Positions 42,617-51,173 of a stretch of 58,561 bases of DNA are shown here, piece after piece (the first letter of the stretch is position 1; each line of letters starts with the position of its first letter). The translations under genes and the position numbers were made by a program. The notes below the pieces were generated by a model. It was not told the DNA's origin. It saw nothing but the letters and a program-made list of their open reading frames with translations, and did no database searches. This DNA is from Betaproteobacteria bacterium (lineage in GTDB: Bacteria; Pseudomonadota; Gammaproteobacteria; Burkholderiales; SG8-39): positions 1-58,561 of the forward strand of contig CANIEV010000004.1 of the NCBI GenBank assembly GCA_947466535.1, in the 5' to 3' direction.

Positions 42617-43723
42617 ATGAGCGACATTGCCGGGTTCGCTGAACGCATCCGCGCCGCAGCCAGCGCCGGAACACCGCTGCGCCTGCGCGGCGGCGGCACC
42701 AAGGACTTCTACGGTGGCGCGCTCGAAGGCGACGTGCTGGACCTCGGCGGGTACGCCGGCATCGTCGACTACGACCCGACCGAACTGGTGGTTACCGCGC
42801 GTTGCGGAACGCCGCTTGCCGACCTGAAATCCGAGCTCGCAGACAAGGGCCAATGGTTAGCCTTCGAGCCGCCGCACTTCGGCGCAAGTACCGGGGTGGG
42901 TGGCACGGGTGCCACGGTTGGCGGCACGGTGGCGGCGGGCTTGTCCGGCCCGCGTCGCTCAAGCGCCGGCGCGTTGCGCGATTTCATTCTCGGCGCGAAA
43001 GTGATGGACGGCCGTGGCACGGTGCTGGATTTCGGCGGCCGCGTGATGAAAAACGTCGCCGGCTACGATGCCTCGCGAATGATGGCGGGTGCGCTCGGCA
43101 CGCTCGGCATCGTGCTCGAAGTCTCGATCAAGACGCTGCCGCGCCCGCCGGCGGAGGCGACGCTGCGATTTGAAATGCCCGAAGACCGTGCGCTAGAAGC
43201 ATTGAATCGCTGGGGCGCGCAGCCGTTGCCGGTGTCGGCAAGTGTGTGGCATGCGGACGTGCTCACGCTCAGGCTCTCCGGCGCGGTGGCGGCGGTGCGT
43301 GCGGCGCGGGAGAAACTGGGGGGCGGGCTTGTGGACGAGCCGCAGGCCGCTGATTTCTGGAACGGCATTCGCGAGCAGACCGACCCGTTCTTCGCAGGCG
43401 ATGCGCCGCTCTGGCGGCTTTCCCTTCCTTCGGTGGCGCCTCCGGTAGGACTTCCGGGCGATGCGGAAAGCGAGAAGCGCATTCGGCATCTGATCGAATG
43501 GGGCGGCGGACTTCGCTGGATGCGCTCCACCGCGGATGCCGCAACGATGCGTGCGGTTGCGGCCCGTGTCGGTGGACATGCGACGCTGTTTCGCGGCGGC
43601 GACCGAAGCGAGGGCGTGTTCCACCCGCTGCCGGAGACGATGCTCAGGCTGCATCGCAACCTGAAAAAGCAGTTCGATCCCGCGGGAATACTCAATCGCG
43701 GCCGGATGTATCCGGGGATCTGA
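42617..43723 (+). CDS. glcE: Glycolate oxidase FAD-binding subunit GlcE
   Basis: 368 residues, the normal GlcE size. GTPLRLRGGGTKDFYG near 18 is the FAD-contacting stretch and VAGYDASRMMAGALGTLGI near 147 is the family signature. The protein ends with FDPAGILNRGRMYPGI, as in other GlcE. ATG 42617 with GGAGGG upstream is chosen over open-frame starts at 42446, which would lie inside the repeat and glcD. It forms the membrane-associated glycolate dehydrogenase with GlcD and GlcF. Confidence 0.92.
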   Translation: MSDIAGFAERIRAAASAGTPLRLRGGGTKDFYGGALEGDVLDLGGYAGIVDYDPTELVVTARCGTPLADLKSELADKGQWLAFEPPHFGASTGVGGTGATVGGTVAAGLSGPRRSSAGALRDFILGAKVMDGRGTVLDFGGRVMKNVAGYDASRMMAGALGTLGIVLEVSIKTLPRPPAEATLRFEMPEDRALEALNRWGAQPLPVSASVWHADVLTLRLSGAVAAVRAAREKLGGGLVDEPQAADFWNGIREQTDPFFAGDAPLWRLSLPSVAPPVGLPGDAESEKRIRHLIEWGGGLRWMRSTADAATMRAVAARVGGHATLFRGGDRSEGVFHPLPETMLRLHRNLKKQFDPAGILNRGRMYPGI

Positions 43724-43728
43724 GGTAC

Positions 43729-44973
43729 ATGCAAACCAATCTAGCATCCTGGATAAAAAATACCCCCGAGGGGAAGGATGCGGATGCGATCCTGCGCAAG
43801 TGCGTGCACTGCGGCTTTTGCACCGCGACCTGCCCGACCTACCAGTTGCTCGGCGATGAACTCGACGGGCCGCGCGGGCGCATCTACCTCGTCAAGCAGG
43901 TGCTCGAAGGCGTCGAGCCGACCGCGAAGACGCAGTCGCATCTGGATCGTTGCCTGACCTGCCGTTCCTGCGAGACCACCTGTCCCTCGGGTGTGGAGTA
44001 CGGTCGCCTGATCGACATCGGTAAGAAGATGGTGGACGACAAGGTCGGTCGCAGCGTGTTCGAAGGATTGAAACGCGGCGCGATGGCGGCGGTGCTCAGT
44101 CGCGGCGCGCTGTTTGCGCCGCTGGTTGCGCTCGGTCGTCTCGTGAAACCCGTGTTGCCGTCTGCGCTTGCGGCCAAGGTGCCGGCGCCCGCGCGCGATC
44201 CCGGCGCGTGGCCCGCGCCGCGGCATGCGCGCCGCATGATCGCGCTGGCGGGCTGCGTGCAGCCGTCGCTTGCGCCGGACACCAACGCCGCGGCCGCGCG
44301 CGTGCTCGACAGGCTGGGCATCTCGCTCGTCGAAGCGCCCTCGGCGGGCTGCTGCGGCGCGCTTCGCTATCACCTTGACCGGCAGGCGGACGGGCTGGAT
44401 GACATGCGCCGCGTGATCGATGCCTGGTGGCCGCTGGTGGAAGCGAAAGGAAGTGCGCGGGCGGAGGCGATCGTGATGACTGCTTCGGGTTGCGGCGCGA
44501 TGGTGCGCGAGTACGGCCACCTGCTCGCCCGCGATCCGATCTATGCGGACAAGGCAAGGCGCATCAGCGAACTGGCGCTGGATCTGGTGGAAGTGCTCTG
44601 GAACGAAACCGAGCGCGGCGCGCTGACGGCGGCAAGTCTTCGGCCTGCTTCAGGAAAAGTGGCGTTTCACGCACCCTGCACCCTTCAGCACGGCCAGAAA
44701 CTGAAAGGCCTGCCCGAGCGGCTGCTTGCGCGTCTTGGCTTCGAACTCACGCCGGTGCCGGACAGTCATCTCTGCTGCGGCTCGGCCGGCACCTATTCGA
44801 TCCTGCAGCCGGATCTTTCGAATCGCCTGCGCGTGAACAAGCTGGAGGCGCTCGGTTCGGGCGAGCCTGCGATGATCCTGACCGCCAACATCGGCTGCCA
44901 GATGCATCTCGACGCTGCGGCCGATCGCCCGGTGCGGCACTGGATCACCGAGCTCGAGGCGCGGCTCGGCTAA
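43729..44973 (+). CDS. glcF: Glycolate oxidase iron-sulfur subunit GlcF
   Basis: 414 residues. Two 4Fe-4S ferredoxin motifs are visible: CVHCGFCTATCP (residues about 25-36) and CLTCRSCETTCP (about 75-86). Two CCG-type domains follow: AGCCGALRYH near 204 and CCGSAGTYSI near 346, with HAPCTLQH near 317. It passes electrons from GlcD/GlcE to the quinone pool. ATG 43729 starts 5 bases after the glcE stop. A post-stop hairpin repeat follows. Confidence 0.93.
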   Translation: MQTNLASWIKNTPEGKDADAILRKCVHCGFCTATCPTYQLLGDELDGPRGRIYLVKQVLEGVEPTAKTQSHLDRCLTCRSCETTCPSGVEYGRLIDIGKKMVDDKVGRSVFEGLKRGAMAAVLSRGALFAPLVALGRLVKPVLPSALAAKVPAPARDPGAWPAPRHARRMIALAGCVQPSLAPDTNAAAARVLDRLGISLVEAPSAGCCGALRYHLDRQADGLDDMRRVIDAWWPLVEAKGSARAEAIVMTASGCGAMVREYGHLLARDPIYADKARRISELALDLVEVLWNETERGALTAASLRPASGKVAFHAPCTLQHGQKLKGLPERLLARLGFELTPVPDSHLCCGSAGTYSILQPDLSNRLRVNKLEALGSGEPAMILTANIGCQMHLDAAADRPVRHWITELEARLG

Positions 44974-44984
44974 AGAGAGAGCTT

Positions 44985-45040
44985 GAACAAGGGGGGGGCG
45001 GCGCCCCCTTGTAAATCCCCCGATCCAGAGAGGGAAGCTC
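44985..45040 (+). repeat. AAGGGGGC post-stop hairpin repeat after glcF
   Basis: GAACAAGGGGGGG...GCGCCCCCTTGT followed by AAATCCCCCGATCCAGAG and AGGGAAG, 12 bases after the glcF stop and in the direction of transcription. Same unit as at 32984-33097 and 50371-50417. Likely a terminator. Confidence 0.75.
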
Positions 45041-45090
45041 GTCAGGAACGTCGGCGTTCGGGCAATGGATCTGCGCTTCCCTGGCCGCTC

Positions 45091-45486
45091 CTACGAACGG
45101 GCCATCGCGGCGATGATGCCGATGATCGCGCCGACGAGCAGGATCGCCACCGCAGCAAACGAGAGCCCGAATCCGGGACCGCGCTTGCCGCCCTCGCGGG
45201 CGTATTCGATGCCGTACCAGATGCGGGCCGCGATCCACACCGCGCCAAGCACCGAGGCCCAGCCGATCGACACGTAGCTCGTGAACAGCCACATGCTCGG
45301 CAGGAAGATCGCCAGATGTTCTAGCGTGTTCTGCTGCACCCGGAAAATCCGTTCGAAATGCGGGTGACCGGTCGTGGCGGGGGCAGCGATCTTGTACTTG
45401 CCGCGCGCACGGCCGACGTTCAGCGCGAAGGCGACGTACATCACCAGCGACAGGCAGGTGAGCAGGGCGGGCATCGACTCGGTCAT
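45091..45486 (-). CDS. MAPEG family membrane protein
   Basis: 131 residues with four hydrophobic helices, the MAPEG architecture (membrane-associated proteins in eicosanoid and glutathione metabolism). VGRARGKYKIAAPATTGHPHFERIFRVQQNTLEHLAIFLP around residue 25 contains the conserved R-x-Q-N-x-x-E core (read in two parts: FERIFRVQQN, then TLEHLAIFLP). It probably binds glutathione and acts as a transferase or peroxidase. ATG 45486 follows AAGGAGA. The cupin next in the run may also use glutathione in its reaction, so the pairing is interesting but unproven. Confidence 0.88.
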   Translation of the reverse strand: MTESMPALLTCLSLVMYVAFALNVGRARGKYKIAAPATTGHPHFERIFRVQQNTLEHLAIFLPSMWLFTSYVSIGWASVLGAVWIAARIWYGIEYAREGGKRGPGFGLSFAAVAILLVGAIIGIIAAMARS

Positions 45487-45567
45487 CGGGATTCTCCTTG
45501 GGTGGGAAGGGCGCGCTGGCGCCATCCTACGCGGGTTCACGCCGGATTGCCGCATCCGTCAGCTGGC

Positions 45568-45647
45568 CGTAATTCTTAAACTTTTATAAAGAAACCCTAG
45601 AGCCCGCAAATGAAAGCGGGCAATTTCCATACCGGATTCGGCATAAC
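45568..45647. repeat. Dispersed 80-bp element, copy B
   Basis: Gapless partner of 38841-38920. The stem GCCCGC/GCGGGC (45602-45607 and 45616-45621) is perfect here and weaker in copy A; CCGGATTCGG ends the unit. It lies between the MAPEG gene start and the cupin gene end, 180 bp apart, in which no other gene is seen. Confidence 0.75.
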
Positions 45648-45666
45648 CCTGGACGCGACCGGCAGT

Positions 45667-46116
45667 TCAGATGCCTATGAACGCGGCAACCGCCGGATGT
45701 ATTCGAAGCTCGGCAAGATCGTCGGCACCGGGCAGCTGCGGCTTGTCGCGGTCCGCGTTCACCATGCAAAGAAAGCCGAGCGGTGCGTCGCCGGAGGGGC
45801 GGAACTGGTGCCACACCATTCCCGGGATGCTCACCAGGTCGTTGGTGTTCAGCTCATGCACCGTGTCGCCGAGGAGCACTCGACCCCGGCCGCGCAGGAT
45901 AAGCACTGCGTGCGCATGCTGGTGGCGCTCGAGCGTGGAGTAACCACCGGGACTCACTTCGAAGTAACGCAATTGCGCGGCGATCGACGGGTCCTCGAAC
46001 AGCACCTGCCGCGTCACGTCGCGGAATGGCGCGCTGCCCTCTTCCTTGTAGCGCAGCAGTTCCACGCCGTCCCAGCGGAAGTTGGAGGAGAAGGGGCGCA
46101 CCGGTTTGACGCTCAT
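45667..46116 (-). CDS. Cupin protein paired with a RuBisCO-like protein (probable methylthioxylulose-5-phosphate sulfurylase)
   Basis: 149 residues, one cupin domain. GGYSTLERHQHAHAVLILRGRG near 58 splits into the motif-1 ligands (ERHQHAHAVLIL) and motif 2 VSIPGMVWHQFRPSGD near 105. Its start overlaps the stop of the RuBisCO-like protein gene by four bases. In Rhodospirillum rubrum a cupin next to a RuBisCO-like protein releases methanethiol from methylthioxylulose 5-phosphate to give 1-deoxyxylulose 5-phosphate, so that role is inferred from the coupling. Cupin sequence alone would not decide it. Confidence 0.75.
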   Translation of the reverse strand: MSVKPVRPFSSNFRWDGVELLRYKEEGSAPFRDVTRQVLFEDPSIAAQLRYFEVSPGGYSTLERHQHAHAVLILRGRGRVLLGDTVHELNTNDLVSIPGMVWHQFRPSGDAPLGFLCMVNADRDKPQLPGADDLAELRIHPAVAAFIGI

Positions 46117-47288
46117 GCGGGGACTCCTTCGGAGGCGGCGGCGACGTTGCGCACGAACTCGCGTGTCCGTTCCGGCAATTGGGGGCCCGAGCGCAGCAGC
46201 GAGCCGCCGATCAGAAGCATCACGTCGCGTCCGTAGAAATCAACCAGTTCGCGCACGCGATCCACGCTCATGCCGCCCGCGGGCACCGGCAGGCTGGAAC
46301 GCACCGATAGCGTCGCATGCGCATTGCCCCACGCCGAACGCGCTGTCTGCGCGATGTCCCGGCAGGTGGCCTCCGAATACGCGAAGCGCCCGCCGAAGTG
46401 CGGGTAGATCACCGCATCCGCGCCGAGCAGGCGGAACAGGCGCCCGAGCAGGAAGGGCGGGGCCACCCGCGCCGCGCCTGCATAGGCGGGATGCGCGAGC
46501 ACCGGAACGTTCAGGTGCTCGGCGACAAGTTCCTGGAACACCGGCAGGCCGATCAGCACCGGCGCGACAAGCGCCGCGCCCACGCCTTCGTCGCGAAGGA
46601 TCTTTGCCCGTTCGTACAACGCCTTCGGCGAGCCGACGAGGCTGGGCGCATACAGCGCGCGGCGACCGGTTTCCTTCCCGGCACGCTCGATCTCGCGCTG
46701 GCAGGCACGCACTCGCGCGAGAAAGGGCGAGTAGTGCTGGTCCGAGATGCCGTGGTCGTCCTTGATGATGTCGATGCCGTTGGCGGCGAAGGTGTGGCAC
46801 AGGCGCGCGAGTTCCTCCACCGGCAGACCCTGGGGCTTCAGCGCGGCGCAGGTGAGCGCACGGCCGGTCGCACCGGTGAGCCGTCGCAGGCCCTCGATGC
46901 CGAAGCGCGGCCCGCCGCAGGCGCGTACAAGCGAATCCGGCAGATCCGCATCGACGAGTTCCACATGATCGAGCAGTGAACTGTTGCCGAACAGCATGTT
47001 CACCGTCTGCGCGACGTCGTCGCCGGTGGTGTCGGTGGCGAGCGCCACGCGAACATCAAACCTGCCATCGGCCGCAGTGAACCGCCTTTCGGCGGAGGGC
47101 TCGACCGAGATCACCCGGCCGACGATGTGATCGCGCACGCCCTCGTCGAACACCGCATCCATCGGCACCTCGACGCTTTGTTCGAGCGCGAGCGCGGCTG
47201 CGGCCTCGCGCGCGGCGTCAAGCGTCGCGGCGCGGATGCGGTAGCGGACCTCGAAGCGGCGGCCGGTGAGTGTGGGGGACGTGTTCAT
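46113..47288 (-). CDS. RuBisCO-like protein, form IV (probable methylthioribulose-1-phosphate isomerase)
   Basis: 391 residues with RuBisCO large-subunit architecture. LKPQG (Lys151) and GIDIIKDDHGISDQH (Lys176, Asp178, His179) align with the RuBisCO active site, but the Glu after KDD is His, the second lysine of KPK is Gln, and the loop-6 lysine region reads YPHFGGRFAYS. So it cannot fix CO2. IKDDHG is a mark of the DeepYkr-type group that includes the R. rubrum isomerase of the methylthioadenosine-isoprenoid shunt. D-apionate-pathway RuBisCO-like proteins that release glycolate are an alternative, given glcDEF nearby. The downstream cupin overlap favours the first. mtnP/mtnA/mtnK are not in the window. 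Confidence 0.85.
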   Translation of the reverse strand: MNTSPTLTGRRFEVRYRIRAATLDAAREAAAALALEQSVEVPMDAVFDEGVRDHIVGRVISVEPSAERRFTAADGRFDVRVALATDTTGDDVAQTVNMLFGNSSLLDHVELVDADLPDSLVRACGGPRFGIEGLRRLTGATGRALTCAALKPQGLPVEELARLCHTFAANGIDIIKDDHGISDQHYSPFLARVRACQREIERAGKETGRRALYAPSLVGSPKALYERAKILRDEGVGAALVAPVLIGLPVFQELVAEHLNVPVLAHPAYAGAARVAPPFLLGRLFRLLGADAVIYPHFGGRFAYSEATCRDIAQTARSAWGNAHATLSVRSSLPVPAGGMSVDRVRELVDFYGRDVMLLIGGSLLRSGPQLPERTREFVRNVAAASEGVPA

Positions 47289-47378
47289 CGAGGGCGCAAG
47301 TATGCGTTACCGCCGGAGACGGTGGCAATTCGCGCTTGCGCAGGCGATCGCCTGCATCGTGGAAGTTCTGCCGGACGA

Positions 47379-48581
47379 TCAGGCCGGGTCGGCCAGTCCC
47401 ATGAAGCCCCAGACCTTGCCCTTCGCAAGCCCCGCGAGTTCGCGCGCGCAGTCGGCGCGGACCTTGGGCGAGGAGGTGAGGTGCTGGGTCGCGGCGTGCA
47501 TGTCGCGGAAGCACCGCTGCAGCGGGCCTTCGCGAAGCGAGGTGCCACCTCCGGCGTAGAACGCGAAACTCGTCACCTCGGCCATGCTCCAGGTGACGTG
47601 GTTGAGGCACAGGCGCGAGAGTGTCCATTGCCGCGTGGACGGTTCGCCGCCCGCCTTCAGCGTCTTCTCGATATCGCCGAAGGTCTCGAATATCAGCGCG
47701 CGTATAGAGCGCACCTTGGCTTCGGCTGTGCCGTAGTCCTCGAGGAAACTCGGGTTGTCGGCGAGGTTGCCGAGGCGGCTCTGCTTGGTCTGCGCTACCA
47801 GTGCGATCTCGTCGAGCATCCGGCGGGCCACGCCGAGCGTGAAACCGATATGGCAGATGGTGGACAGGCCGCGGATGCCGAGGCGGAACAGGGATCCGCC
47901 GCGCAGGGGCACGTTGGTGTCGGTGATATGCGAGCCGCCTTCGGGGACAAACACGTCGCGGCAGGAATAATCGATGCTGCCGGTGGCACGCAGGCCGAGC
48001 ACATCCCAGTTGCCGCCGTAGGTGAAATCGCCGCGCGGGACGACGAACACGCGGATCTCCGGCATGCCGTTTTTGCCGGGACGCGGCTTGCCGTCGGCTT
48101 CATAAATTACCGCGCCGGTATGGATGAAATCCGCGTGCTTCACGCCCGAACCGTAGTTCCAGTCGCCGCTCAGGATAAAACCGCCTTTCGTGACGACCGC
48201 CTTGCCGCCGGGCGAGCCCTGGCCGCCTACGACCGGAAAACGCCCGAACGAGAACACCTTCTTCGCATAGTCGTCACTGACGAAGGCGCCGGCGGTGCCG
48301 GTGGACAGTGCGGTCGCCATCAGCACCCAGCCGGTGGAGCCGTGGGCATACGAAATTTCCTCCAGCACCTCGAGCGCCTCGACAGGGTACGTCTCGTAGC
48401 CGCCGAGCGACTTCGGTGCCCACATGCCGAAGAAATCGCCGTCGTGCAGCGCCTGCACGACTTCGGGAGCAAGCTCGCCCTGCGCTTCGTGCGCCGGGCC
48501 GAACTTGTCGATCAGCGGCCGCAGCGCGCGGGCGCGTTCAAGCAGGGTGGTCTTGCTGTTCGGTTGGACAACGGCGTTCAT
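47379..48581 (-). CDS. Acyl-CoA-dehydrogenase-fold flavin-dependent monooxygenase
   Basis: 400 residues. It has the N-terminal helical, middle beta and C-terminal helical domains of the acyl-CoA dehydrogenase fold: HDGDFFGMWAPKSLGGYE near 45, RATGSIDYSCRDVFVPEG near 200 and CFRDMHAATQHLTSSP near 355. The HAATQH and RATGS patterns resemble the HsaA/DszC/HpaH group of reduced-flavin monooxygenases rather than dehydrogenases, whose base Glu is absent. It needs a separate flavin reductase, not seen in the window. GGAGGAG precedes ATG 48581. It is 90 bases upstream of the RuBisCO-like gene; a sulfur substrate is possible but speculative. Confidence 0.83.
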   Translation of the reverse strand: MNAVVQPNSKTTLLERARALRPLIDKFGPAHEAQGELAPEVVQALHDGDFFGMWAPKSLGGYETYPVEALEVLEEISYAHGSTGWVLMATALSTGTAGAFVSDDYAKKVFSFGRFPVVGGQGSPGGKAVVTKGGFILSGDWNYGSGVKHADFIHTGAVIYEADGKPRPGKNGMPEIRVFVVPRGDFTYGGNWDVLGLRATGSIDYSCRDVFVPEGGSHITDTNVPLRGGSLFRLGIRGLSTICHIGFTLGVARRMLDEIALVAQTKQSRLGNLADNPSFLEDYGTAEAKVRSIRALIFETFGDIEKTLKAGGEPSTRQWTLSRLCLNHVTWSMAEVTSFAFYAGGGTSLREGPLQRCFRDMHAATQHLTSSPKVRADCARELAGLAKGKVWGFMGLADPA

Positions 48582-48720
48582 GGTTGTGTCTCCTCCTCGT
48601 GATGTCAACATTCTAGCGCCGCCTGCCGATGCCACCGGATACATGGACAGTGAATCAATCTGACGCGCGGCTTGAGGGCTGCTAGGCTTGCGCGCTGATC
48701 TCCCACCGGCGTGGATTCGC

Positions 48721-50361
48721 ATGAGCCTCTCACGATTTTCTGCAGCCCTTTATGGCTGGATCGACCGCAACTTCCTCGAACTCGTGCGGCAGATGCGCCT
48801 GTCCTACCTGCCGCCGCTGATGGTGTATGTCGCCGCCGGTATTTCGGGACTCACCGGCATCGTCGGGGTGTTCTATGTGAAGGAACGGCTCGGACTGTCG
48901 GCGGAGTTCCTCGCCGCGCTCGGCTTCTGGGGCGGACTACCCTGGGCGCTCAAGATGCCGCTCGGGCACCTGGTGGACCTGATCTGGCGCTGGAAATCGC
49001 TGCTGGTTTATCTCGGTGCATCGCTGATCGCGGCGAGCCTGCTGATCATGGTCGGCCTGCTCGGTCACACGGATGCGATGGCGGCGACGATGCCGATCGA
49101 GGCCTGGTACGTGCTCGCCGCGCTGCTCGCGCCGGTGGGCTATGTGGTGCAGGACGTGGTGGCCGACGCGATGACGGTGGAGGCGGTGCCGCACGTGGAC
49201 GACAACGGTAAGGCGGTGTCGCCCGAACAGCTGCGGCTGATGCACACCACGATGCAGACCCTCGGCCGGGTGGCGATCATCGGCGGCAGCCTGCTGGTCT
49301 CGGCGGTGAACGTGCTCCTGCTCGATGGCGTGGCGAAACTCTCCGAGGACATGCGGGCCGCGGCCTACCGCGGCATCTACGAACTCGCCCTGATCATTCC
49401 GCTGGTGTCGGTGGCGGGCGTGGCGCTCGCCACCTTCCTGCGCCGCCGCGACCATGCGCGGCTGGCGAAGCTCGGGCACGCGAAGGCGGAAATCGCCGCT
49501 ATGCTCGAGCGCGACGTGGAACGGCCGCCGATCAACTGGTGGATTCTGGGCGGCGGCCTCGCGTTTGCGGCGGTGTCGCTCGCGCTCGGCTTGGGCCGCG
49601 TGGCTTACGCGCAGGAGATCGTGTTCGGCGTCTCGATGGTCATCGTACTGTTCCTGATCGCGCAACTCACCCGCGAACTCGATCCGGATGCGCGGCGGGT
49701 GCTGATCGGCACCGCGATCGTGATCTTCGTGTTCCGCGCGGTGCCGGGGCCGGGCGCAGGCTCCACCTGGTGGATGATCGACGAGCTTAAATTCGACCAG
49801 CAGTTCCTCGCGCTGCTGTCGCTGATCGCAAGCGTGCTCACGCTCGCCGGCATGTTCGTGTTCCGGCGCTTCATGGCCGAGCGTTCTATCTCCTATATCG
49901 TGGGTTTTCTCACCGTGGTGGGTACCTTCCTCACACTCCCCACGCTTGCGATGTTTTACGGCGTTCACCACTGGACCGCGGCGCACACCGGCGGCGTGGT
50001 GGACGCGCGCTTCATCGCGCTGGTGGACACCGCGCTCGAATCGCCGCTTGGCCAGATCGCGATGATCCCGATGCTCGCCTGGATCGCGAACTCCGCGCCG
50101 GAGCGGCTGAAGGCCACGTTCTTCGCGGTGATGGCGTCCTTCACCAATCTCGCGCTATCGGCGGCGCAACTCGGCACGCAGTACCTGAACGCGGCATTCA
50201 TCGTGACGCGCGAAGTCAAGAACCCGAGGACCGGCCTGGTGACCACGCCTGCGGATTACAGCGACCTCGGCATCCTGCTGGTGACCGCGACGATCATCAG
50301 CTTCGCGCTGCCGATGCTCGCGATCTGGCTGATACGGGTGTTCAGGCTGCGAAGCGCCTAG
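48721..50361 (+). CDS. BT1/folate-biopterin-type MFS transporter
   Basis: 546 residues, about 12-14 hydrophobic helices. The start MRLSYLPPLMVYVAAGISGL and GFWGGLPWALKMPLGHLVDL are like the BT1/FBT family of the major facilitator superfamily (folate or biopterin transporters in other organisms). VGYVVQDVVADAMTVEAVPH near 142 is another family block. A cytoplasmic loop around residue 250 is unusually charged. The frame begins at 48688 but ATG 48721 fits the first helix better. Transported molecule unknown; AmpG-like assignment is possible. Confidence 0.75.
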   Translation: MSLSRFSAALYGWIDRNFLELVRQMRLSYLPPLMVYVAAGISGLTGIVGVFYVKERLGLSAEFLAALGFWGGLPWALKMPLGHLVDLIWRWKSLLVYLGASLIAASLLIMVGLLGHTDAMAATMPIEAWYVLAALLAPVGYVVQDVVADAMTVEAVPHVDDNGKAVSPEQLRLMHTTMQTLGRVAIIGGSLLVSAVNVLLLDGVAKLSEDMRAAAYRGIYELALIIPLVSVAGVALATFLRRRDHARLAKLGHAKAEIAAMLERDVERPPINWWILGGGLAFAAVSLALGLGRVAYAQEIVFGVSMVIVLFLIAQLTRELDPDARRVLIGTAIVIFVFRAVPGPGAGSTWWMIDELKFDQQFLALLSLIASVLTLAGMFVFRRFMAERSISYIVGFLTVVGTFLTLPTLAMFYGVHHWTAAHTGGVVDARFIALVDTALESPLGQIAMIPMLAWIANSAPERLKATFFAVMASFTNLALSAAQLGTQYLNAAFIVTREVKNPRTGLVTTPADYSDLGILLVTATIISFALPMLAIWLIRVFRLRSA

Positions 50362-50370
50362 GGAGCCACT

Positions 50371-50417
50371 GAACAAGGGGGCTACGCCCCCTCGTAACTC
50401 CCCCATCCCAGAGGGAA
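50371..50417 (+). repeat. AAGGGGGC post-stop hairpin repeat after the BT1-type gene
   Basis: GAACAAGGGGGCTACGCCCC followed by CTCGTAACTCCCCCATCCCA and GAGGGAA, 9 bases after the transporter stop and in its direction. The stem is near perfect. Fourth copy of the unit also seen at 32984, 33042 and 44985. Confidence 0.75.
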
Positions 50418-50499
50418 CGCTGAACCTTCAAGCCTCGAAATTGGACTTGATCAGCGATTCCCCAGGTCGCTGAGCTCCGTAGGCGGCGCACCGTTCCGA

Positions 50500-50925
50500 T
50501 CAGTCGTCCTCGAACATCTGCCCGTCGATGTAGTACCAGCGGCCTTCCTCGCGCACGAAGCGGCTGATCTCGTGCATGCGCTGCGCGCGGCCGTTCACGC
50601 GGCAGCGCGCGACGAACTCCACCACGCCCGCGTCGCCCGCTTCTTCGCAGTGACGAACATCGAGGTCTATCCATTTCACTGGCGAGAGGTCGAGATCGCC
50701 GGGCGCGGTGGACGGATGCCAGGTCGCGAGCAGGTAGGCGATATCGCCCACGACATAGGCGCTGTAGCGCGAGCGCATGAGAATTTCCGGCGTGGGCGCG
50801 AACGTCCCGGTGGCGATTCCCGCGTGCCAGGGCTGGCAGCAGGCGCTGTACGGCGCCGGGTCATCCGCCTTGCTCTGGCAGGGACAGGGGAAATGGCGCG
50901 GCAGGCTTTTCGGGTGGTAGGACAC
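50500..50925 (-). CDS. YchJ family protein (UPF0225, SEC-C-like zinc motif)
   Basis: 141 residues from GTG 50925. The N-terminus CPCQSKADDPAPYSACCQP is a SEC-C-type zinc motif, followed by the YchJ core ILMRSRYSAYVVGDIAYLLATW and the C-terminal FVREEGRWYYIDGQMFEDD. The family folds like NTF2 and its role is unknown. It is a single gene, convergent with the transporter. Length is typical (about 130-160). Confidence 0.9.
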   Translation of the reverse strand: MSYHPKSLPRHFPCPCQSKADDPAPYSACCQPWHAGIATGTFAPTPEILMRSRYSAYVVGDIAYLLATWHPSTAPGDLDLSPVKWIDLDVRHCEEAGDAGVVEFVARCRVNGRAQRMHEISRFVREEGRWYYIDGQMFEDD

Positions 50926-51121
50926 GTAACGGAAATTTCGCTGGATTCGAGCTACGGATTATGGGCGCGGATTCGACGGTGCGGGGACCTTGCGCTTTCG
51001 GGCGCGCTTTGTCCGCGCACCGGTTTTGCGCCGTCCGCTGTCGCGGCGTAGGATGGCCGGCGCTGCACGGACAGAGACGCACCGTCCGGAACAGAAACGG
51101 CGACCGCGCGAAAGGTATCGC

Positions 51122-51137
51122 GACAGGCACGCCTGTC
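51122..51137. promoter_or_regulatory. Dyad upstream of the molybdenum hydroxylase genes
   Basis: GACAGGC and GCCTGTC flank AC, 36 bases before the small-subunit start. It is a possible operator or leader hairpin; nothing else supports it. Confidence 0.35.
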
Positions 51138-51173
51138 CCGGCGATCTTCGGTACACACAAAGAGGAGGAGCAC

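Noticed and set aside
46113-47288. RuBisCO-like gene considered as a true RuBisCO for carbon fixation.
   Set aside because: Glu after KDD is His, the loop-6 lysine region differs, and no phosphoribulokinase or small subunit is nearby.
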